Assembly: GCF_900100665.1 (NCBI RefSeq)
Contig: NZ_FNCS01000004.1
Coordinates: 62,001-126,000 of the forward strand
Source: Pelagibacterium luteolum
GTDB taxonomy: Bacteria > Pseudomonadota > Alphaproteobacteria > Rhizobiales > Devosiaceae
Reading direction: 5' to 3'
DNA: 64,000 nt
Position numbers and translations under genes: made by a program. Below are positions 59,493 to 64,000 of the stretch, piece after piece. Positions within the stretch are counted from its first letter, which is position 1. Each line of letters starts with the position of its first letter. Under the pieces are notes generated by a model. The model was not told where the DNA came from. It saw nothing but the letters and a program-made list of their open reading frames with translations, and made no database searches.

Positions 59493-61039
59493 CGGACAAG
59501 GCGGTAAAGCCGATCGCCGTTGAGATGGACGCCATTTCCAAGCGCTTTGGCGGCGTCCATGCCCTGCGCGAGGTAAGCCTGAGTGTGCGTCGTGGAGAGA
59601 TCCATGCACTTTTGGGAGAGAATGGCGCCGGCAAGTCCACCATTTTAAAGATTCTGCGAGGCGTTCAGGCGCCCGATAGCGGCGGTATCGTTGTTGGTGG
59701 AGAAGCGTTTACGCGTCTCTCCCCGCAACTTGCTCGCCAAAAGGGCATCGGCATGATCTTCCAAGAGATGAGCCTGGTGCCGACGCTGAACGTGGCCCAG
59801 AACGTGTTTCTGGCCAGCGAACCGCTCACGCCTGCGGGGCTGATCGATGACAGGGCGATGGAGCGGCGCAGCGCAGAAATCTTCGCCTCGATGGGTGTCA
59901 CCGTCGATCCGGCGGCCATCGTTGCGGACCTCTCGACCGGTCAGCAGCAACTGACCGAAATTGCCAAGGCCCTGTCCCAGAACGCCGACGTGCTCGTCCT
60001 CGATGAGCCGACCTCTGCCCTGACGGCAGGTGAAGTGGACATCCTTTTCGATTTGCTGCGACGGCTCAAGACCGAGGGCAAGGCGATCGTTTACGTTAGT
60101 CATCGCATGGACGAAATCTTTCGCATTGCCGACCATGCGACAGTGCTGCGCGATGGACGGCTGATCGACAGTCGCCCAATCGGGGAATACACGCTGGCCA
60201 CTCTGATCACAGACATCATGGGCAAGGAGACCCGCGACCTGTCGGAATTTGCGACGGACTCGACGGCCCAGGACGAAATCATCCTCAAGGTCGAGCATTT
60301 ATCGAGCAAGCTGCGCCGCGGAGGTGATGTGAGCTTCTCGCTCCGTCGCGGTGAGGTGCTGGGCATTGCCGGCCTGCTCGGTGCGGGACGGAGCCGGCTG
60401 GCCCGAATGCTGTTCGGGCTCGAGCCGATTGCCCATGGCACCATAACGCTGCGGGGAGAAACCATCGCAATTGGTTCGGCGAGACAGGCGACGGAGCTGG
60501 GACTGGCCTTGGTTCCGGAAGACCGACGCAGACAGGGTCTGGTGCTCAATCATTCGATCCAGGACAATATCGAACTGCCAATCCTCAAGCGCCTCGGCGC
60601 GACACCATTCGTCGATCGGGCTAAGTCTCGCGCAACCACCGACGAATTGATAAAACGGCTGGCGATAAAGACATCATCGCGCGAGGCAGCGGCCAATTCG
60701 CTATCCGGCGGTAACCAGCAAAAGATCGTCATCGGCAAGTGGCTGGCGACCGATCCTGACATTCTCATCATGGATGAACCGACGGCGGGGATCGACATCG
60801 GCTCCAAGGGTGAAGTTCTTCGCCTGGTCCGCGCGCTGGCGGCCGAGGGCAAATCCATAATCTTTATCTCGTCCGAACTTGCTGAGCTTGCGGCGGTGAG
60901 TGACCGCATCGCGGTGATGTCGGACGGACGTCTGGTCGAAACAATCGACAAGACGGAGCTGTTAACCGGCGACGCGTCCCAATTGCGCGCCGAGCAGAGG
61001 CTGCAACTGATCGTGCAGCGTGGAGGGAACAATGACTGA
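59489..61039 (+). CDS. sugar ABC transporter ATPase, double domain (RbsA/MglA type)
   Basis: Two nucleotide-binding domains are fused: the first with Walker A GENGAGKSTIL, signature STGQQQLTEIAKAL and Walker B VLVLDEPTSAL; the second with GLLGAGRSRL, SGGNQQKIVIGKWL and ILIMDEPTAGIDIGSKGEV. The GTG at 59489 overlaps the preceding stop and is preferred to the ATG at 59474. 516 residues is standard for the carbohydrate uptake transporter-2 class. Partners are the binding protein at 57132 and permease at 61032. Confidence 0.95.
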   Translation: MTDKAVKPIAVEMDAISKRFGGVHALREVSLSVRRGEIHALLGENGAGKSTILKILRGVQAPDSGGIVVGGEAFTRLSPQLARQKGIGMIFQEMSLVPTLNVAQNVFLASEPLTPAGLIDDRAMERRSAEIFASMGVTVDPAAIVADLSTGQQQLTEIAKALSQNADVLVLDEPTSALTAGEVDILFDLLRRLKTEGKAIVYVSHRMDEIFRIADHATVLRDGRLIDSRPIGEYTLATLITDIMGKETRDLSEFATDSTAQDEIILKVEHLSSKLRRGGDVSFSLRRGEVLGIAGLLGAGRSRLARMLFGLEPIAHGTITLRGETIAIGSARQATELGLALVPEDRRRQGLVLNHSIQDNIELPILKRLGATPFVDRAKSRATTDELIKRLAIKTSSREAAANSLSGGNQQKIVIGKWLATDPDILIMDEPTAGIDIGSKGEVLRLVRALAAEGKSIIFISSELAELAAVSDRIAVMSDGRLVETIDKTELLTGDASQLRAEQRLQLIVQRGGNND

Positions 61040-62015
61040 TACCTTGGCTGCGACGAGAAGCGAAACGCCACTGGGCTATTTCAAGCGCACCTGGCGCCAG
61101 AACATCATCTATATCGGGTTCATCGTCGTCTTCCTGTTCTTTGCCCTGACGCTCCACGACAAGGGCTTTTTGACACCCAACAACATCCTCAACATCGCCC
61201 GCCAGACCGCGATGATCGCAGTCATGGCCGTCGCCATGACGCTGGTGCTCTCATCCGGTGAAATCGACCTCTCCGTGGGTGCGGTCGCGGGTCTCGCGTC
61301 GGTCACCACAGCCATGGCTATCGCTTGGGGAGGCGTGCCCGCAGGCATAGCAGCGGGCATCATGACCGGTGTGACGGTAGGGCTGATCAACGGATTTTTG
61401 TCCACGAGGCTGATGATCCCGACGTTCCTGACCACACTTGCGATGATGGGCATCGCCAAAGGCACTGCCATGTGGATATCGGGCACTGCCGCCATTCCGG
61501 TCCTCGACCGGACTTATCCCGCCATATTCGGTGGCGGGAACATCGGGCCGATTCCAACCCTCCTGCTTTGGATGCTGGCTGTGGGAGTCATCGGACACGT
61601 CGTGCTGCGGCGCACGAAGTTCGGGCGCCAGGTTTTGGCGGTTGGCGGAAACGTGGTGGCGGCGCGCTATAGCGGCATCAACACTGGCCGGATCAAGCTC
61701 TGGGTCATCGTGATCTCTGCCGTCACCGCCGCGCTGGCCGGAATGCTTTATGCAGGGCGCCTGCAAACAGGCCGCTTTCAACTCGGTGAGGGCGACGAGT
61801 TGTCCGTCATAGCCGCCGTGGTGCTTGGAGGGACGAGTCTTTTCGGCGGCAAGGGTACCGTCGTGGGCTCAATCATCGGCGCGTTGATGATCGGCGTCAT
61901 CAACAACGGCCTCATCCTGATGGGCCTCGAATATTCCCAGCAACTGATCGCCCGCGGCGGTATCATCATTCTTGCTGTCGCACTAAGCCAGGCGGGCACC
62001 CGCACCAACGGATAG
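61032..62015 (+). CDS. sugar ABC transporter permease, RbsC type (327 aa)
   Basis: A membrane protein with about ten helices; typical RbsC blocks are LSSGEIDLSVGAVAGLASVTTAMA, NGFLSTRLMIPTFLTTLAMMGIAKG, RTKFGRQVLAVGGNVVAARYSGIN and AAVVLGGTSLFGGKGTVVGSIIGALMIGVINNGLILMG. The ATG at 61032 overlaps the ATPase stop by 8 bases and has GGAGGG upstream. It ends the operon and converges with the GntR gene. Confidence 0.94.
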   Translation: MTDTLAATRSETPLGYFKRTWRQNIIYIGFIVVFLFFALTLHDKGFLTPNNILNIARQTAMIAVMAVAMTLVLSSGEIDLSVGAVAGLASVTTAMAIAWGGVPAGIAAGIMTGVTVGLINGFLSTRLMIPTFLTTLAMMGIAKGTAMWISGTAAIPVLDRTYPAIFGGGNIGPIPTLLLWMLAVGVIGHVVLRRTKFGRQVLAVGGNVVAARYSGINTGRIKLWVIVISAVTAALAGMLYAGRLQTGRFQLGEGDELSVIAAVVLGGTSLFGGKGTVVGSIIGALMIGVINNGLILMGLEYSQQLIARGGIIILAVALSQAGTRTNG

Positions 62016-62107
62016 CACCGCGGTCGGATAAGGATGCAGCGGCATTACGCAGCGCTTCAGGTTCGAAAGGCTCCGGCTCCCTAGGTTAGGCATGCCAGAG
62101 TAACCCA

Positions 62108-62782
62108 TCACAGCGCTTCGCGCATACGTAAGAGTAGATGCCGTTCTGCACCGCGAGCGTGCCGCTCGACGATTGTGGCCGCCAAATCCGCGTCATGCGC
62201 CTCAACCGCATCGATGATGTCCCAATGATCCTTGAGGACGGCGACTCGCCGTGCGGGGCTGATTGGGTAACGCCGCGCCAAGGCCCTTACGACTTCGCCG
62301 TGTCGCTGACGAATGGCACGGGCCTCGTCGTTGAAGTGGCGCTTGTACATGATGCCATGGAACTCTTCATCGAGACTGTCCCACTCGATCTGATCGCCGT
62401 GAGACGCTTCGAGTTGCTTTTGCACGGCGCGGGCGCGATCAAGATCATCCTTTCGCGCCTGCTCGACAAAGACCCTGATCAGATAGGGTTCGATCAGCGT
62501 GCGTATGTCGAAGATGTTGCGCACGAATGTTTCGTCGAGAGACCGGACCTGAGCGCTCCGATTGCGTGAAAGCACCACAAAGCCTTCACCGCTCAACTGA
62601 TGCAGAGCTTCTCGCACAGGGTTGGTGCTGACCCCATAACGCTTGGACAACTCGATGGTTTTGAGCAGCGATCCTGCCGGCAGCGCCCCGGAAACGATGT
62701 CGTCACGCATCAGTTCTGCCAGCCCCATGCGAGGACGTGGGCGAAACGTCTTGCGCTCGCTTGATGCCAGAACTTCGCTCAT
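62108..62782 (-). CDS. GntR-family (FCD) transcription regulator (224 aa)
   Basis: The HTH RDDIVSGALPAGSLLKTIELSKRYGVSTNPVREALHQLSGEGFVVLSRNRSAQVRSL is GntR/FadR-like, followed by an FCD domain (IFDIRTLIEPYLIRVFV, LDEEFHGIMYKRHF, HWDIIDAVEAHDADLAATIVERHARGAERHL). The ATG at 62782 (MSEVLASSE) has GGGAG upstream; the frame is open to 62935. It is divergent from the second TRAP operon and probably controls it. Confidence 0.88.
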   Translation of the reverse strand: MSEVLASSERKTFRPRPRMGLAELMRDDIVSGALPAGSLLKTIELSKRYGVSTNPVREALHQLSGEGFVVLSRNRSAQVRSLDETFVRNIFDIRTLIEPYLIRVFVEQARKDDLDRARAVQKQLEASHGDQIEWDSLDEEFHGIMYKRHFNDEARAIRQRHGEVVRALARRYPISPARRVAVLKDHWDIIDAVEAHDADLAATIVERHARGAERHLLLRMREAL

Positions 62783-62846
62783 CGGCGCACTCCCTACCTG
62801 CTCCTGCGACACCATAATCACAAACCGAACGACACACAATCGGGCA

Positions 62847-62861
62847 TTGACTTTGTATAAT
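62847..62861 (+). promoter_or_regulatory. TATAAT element upstream of second TRAP operon
   Basis: TATAAT at 62856-62861 is the best -10 in the GntR/TRAP gap, 44 bases before the dctP start. TTGACT (62847-62852) is only 3 bases upstream, too close to be its -35, so the pairing is unclear. Confidence 0.35.
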
Positions 62862-62904
62862 TTGGATGATTTCTTCCACAAACCAGATTGAATGGGAGGA
62901 AAAC

Positions 62905-63927
62905 ATGTCTGTGTATCGCAATTTGTCGGCCGCATTGCTGGCTGCGGCGTCGTTCGCCGTAGCCCCCATGGCTCTTGCAGAGGAGATCCGGTTCGCGCTC
63001 GAGATGTATGAGGGCGACAACCCGGAATTCAACGCGGTGACCGCGTTCAAGGAATATGTCGAGAACAAAAGCGGCGGCGATCTGACTGTTCGGATTTTCC
63101 CCGGCAACCAGCTTGGCTCAGTGCGCGACACCACCGAAATGGTCCAGCAGGGCACTTTGCACATGACGCTGCCGTCCGATGGCGCGTTTGCAGGATTCTA
63201 CGCCCCCATCCAGGCATGGTCGATGCCATATCTTTTTCCCTCGGCACCAGTCGCCTGGGAAGTGATGAGCGGTGAGTTTGGCCAGTGGATGCTCGAAGAC
63301 ATCCAGGAGCAGACCGGCATCAGGGCACTTGCTTTTGCCCAGAATGGCTTCCGCTCATTCCTCAACAACGACCGCCTGATCCAGACGCCAGAAGACATGG
63401 CTGGCATGAAGATCCGCACCATGGAAAGCCCGGTCTATATGGAAATGGTCTCAGCGCTCGGCGCTGACCCCACCCCCATTGCCGGCTCGGAAGCGACAAT
63501 GGCTTTCCAGCAGGGCGTCGTCGATGGCCTCGAAAGCCCTCCATCGGTTCACCTCTCGGGCGGCGCTGCCGAAGTCGCGCAGTATATGACGCTTAACGAG
63601 CATGTGTTCGGCCTTCACATCGTCGTCGCTAATGACGAATGGTTCTCCTCGCTCTCGCCGGAGCACCAACAGATTGTCGCCGATGGCGCCCGCGTCCTCG
63701 CAGCCGTTGAAAACGTCGAAAAGACCACGGGTGACTGGGCGGCGATCGAAGAAATTCGCTCAATGGGCGTAGAGGTTCACATCTCTTCTCCAGAAGAAAA
63801 GGCGATGTTCCGCGACGCCGTCTATCAGCCCGTCCGCGAATTTATTCTCGGCCAGGTCGGTGAAGACGTGCTCAACCGCATCGAAGCAGCGGTCGAGACG
63901 GCGGAAGCTTCGGTTTACCGTCAATAA
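62905..63927 (+). CDS. TRAP transporter solute-binding protein, second copy (340 aa)
   Basis: A signal peptide (LSAALLAAASFAVAPMALA) precedes a DctP domain: EIRFALEMYEGDNPEFNAVTAFKEYVENKSGGDLTVRIFPGNQLGS, RALAFAQNGFRSFLNNDR, MKIRTMESPVYMEMVSALGADPTPIAGSEATMAFQQGVVDGLESPP. It differs from the DctP at 28750 and belongs to another subfamily, whose ligand (probably a sugar acid) cannot be named. AGGAAAAC precedes the ATG. Membrane subunits should lie beyond the window. Confidence 0.92.
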   Translation: MSVYRNLSAALLAAASFAVAPMALAEEIRFALEMYEGDNPEFNAVTAFKEYVENKSGGDLTVRIFPGNQLGSVRDTTEMVQQGTLHMTLPSDGAFAGFYAPIQAWSMPYLFPSAPVAWEVMSGEFGQWMLEDIQEQTGIRALAFAQNGFRSFLNNDRLIQTPEDMAGMKIRTMESPVYMEMVSALGADPTPIAGSEATMAFQQGVVDGLESPPSVHLSGGAAEVAQYMTLNEHVFGLHIVVANDEWFSSLSPEHQQIVADGARVLAAVENVEKTTGDWAAIEEIRSMGVEVHISSPEEKAMFRDAVYQPVREFILGQVGEDVLNRIEAAVETAEASVYRQ

Positions 63928-63934
63928 TCGAGCG

Positions 63935-63964
63935 ACGGAGCGGCCCTCTAGAGGGCCGCTCCGT
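63935..63964. terminator. perfect 30-bp palindrome after the second dctP
   Basis: ACGGAGCGGCCCTC (63935-63948) is mirrored by GAGGGCCGCTCCGT (63951-63964) around TA, so the whole 30 bp is self-complementary. It follows the dctP stop by 8 bases, without a T tract, and precedes another gene on the same strand, so attenuation or mRNA stabilisation is likely. Confidence 0.7.
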
Positions 63965-63982
63965 TACTTCCGGGAGGATGCG

Positions 63983-64000
63983 ATGCGGATCAAATCGATC
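63983..64000 (+). CDS. start of another gene, cut by window edge
   Basis: GGGAGG (63972-63977) is followed by an ATG at 63983 encoding M-R-I-K-S-I before the window ends; an alternative ATG lies at 63978. The N-terminus resembles those of enolase-superfamily sugar-acid dehydratases, but six residues do not support a call. Confidence 0.35.

Noticed and set aside
1-64000. tRNA, rRNA or CRISPR features
   Set aside because: Scanning by eye found no tRNA arms (GGTTCGAATCC type), no rRNA blocks and no regularly spaced direct repeats.

Overview
The window is about 60+ % GC, densely coded alphaproteobacterial chromosome. The gene content suggests Hyphomicrobiales, probably near Devosia/Pelagibacterium: a TamB homologue, an infC with an apparent AUU start, an rpmI-rplT-pheS-pheT block, many ABC and TRAP uptake loci, and rhizobial-type short palindromic repeats. 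This taxonomic placement is inference from content; no rRNA or tRNA gene is visible.

Region 1 (1-24120) is mostly housekeeping. It holds the 3' part of tamB, two tiny membrane peptides and a larger membrane protein, a methyl-accepting chemotaxis protein, infC, a hydrolase, a GNAT acetyltransferase, trhO and an aldo/keto reductase. The divergent translation block follows (rpmI, rplT, pheS, an ASCH-domain gene, pheT on the minus strand), then a CAP-domain lipoprotein, polA, an SDR enzyme and msrB-msrA. Between polA and the SDR gene is a lower-GC accessory patch (19705 to about 21477). It carries an XRE regulator with an ImmA/IrrE peptidase and, divergently, three very small genes, and it abuts a 5'-truncated DUF1810 gene.

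Region 2 (24121-36804) is a quinate/shikimate catabolic locus: a 3-dehydroshikimate dehydratase (QuiC type), a TetR regulator, a shikimate/quinate dehydrogenase, a GntR regulator, a DctPQM TRAP transporter, a type II dehydroquinase and a GlcG-like protein. Three copies of one near-palindromic operator (consensus close to ACGAACTAGTTCGT) sit in the three promoter regions, which points to one regulon under the TetR protein. Directly downstream is a periplasmic quinoprotein module: a secreted ThuA-domain protein, a cytochrome c, a soluble PQQ dehydrogenase and a MoxJ-like binding protein.

Region 3 (36850-48085) is a LacI-controlled operon for uptake and breakdown of an unidentified glycoside: a binding-protein ABC transporter, a GH63-like hydrolase, a PIG-L deacetylase, an MDR dehydrogenase, a Gfo/Idh oxidoreductase and a GH36 enzyme, many joined by ATGA overlaps.

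Region 4 (48185-53593) holds a DUF1801 gene and a minus-strand signalling operon: a degenerate GGDEF/EAL-like protein, a receiver-EAL phosphodiesterase and a PAS histidine kinase whose C-terminal receiver is split by an in-frame stop.

Region 5 (53698-64000) is a second sugar locus: a ROK regulator coupled to a signal-less copy of a sugar-binding protein, divergent from an isomerase/binding protein/Gfo oxidoreductase/ABC operon. A GntR regulator and the start of a second TRAP operon complete the window. No CRISPR array, transposase, integrase or complete prophage was seen.
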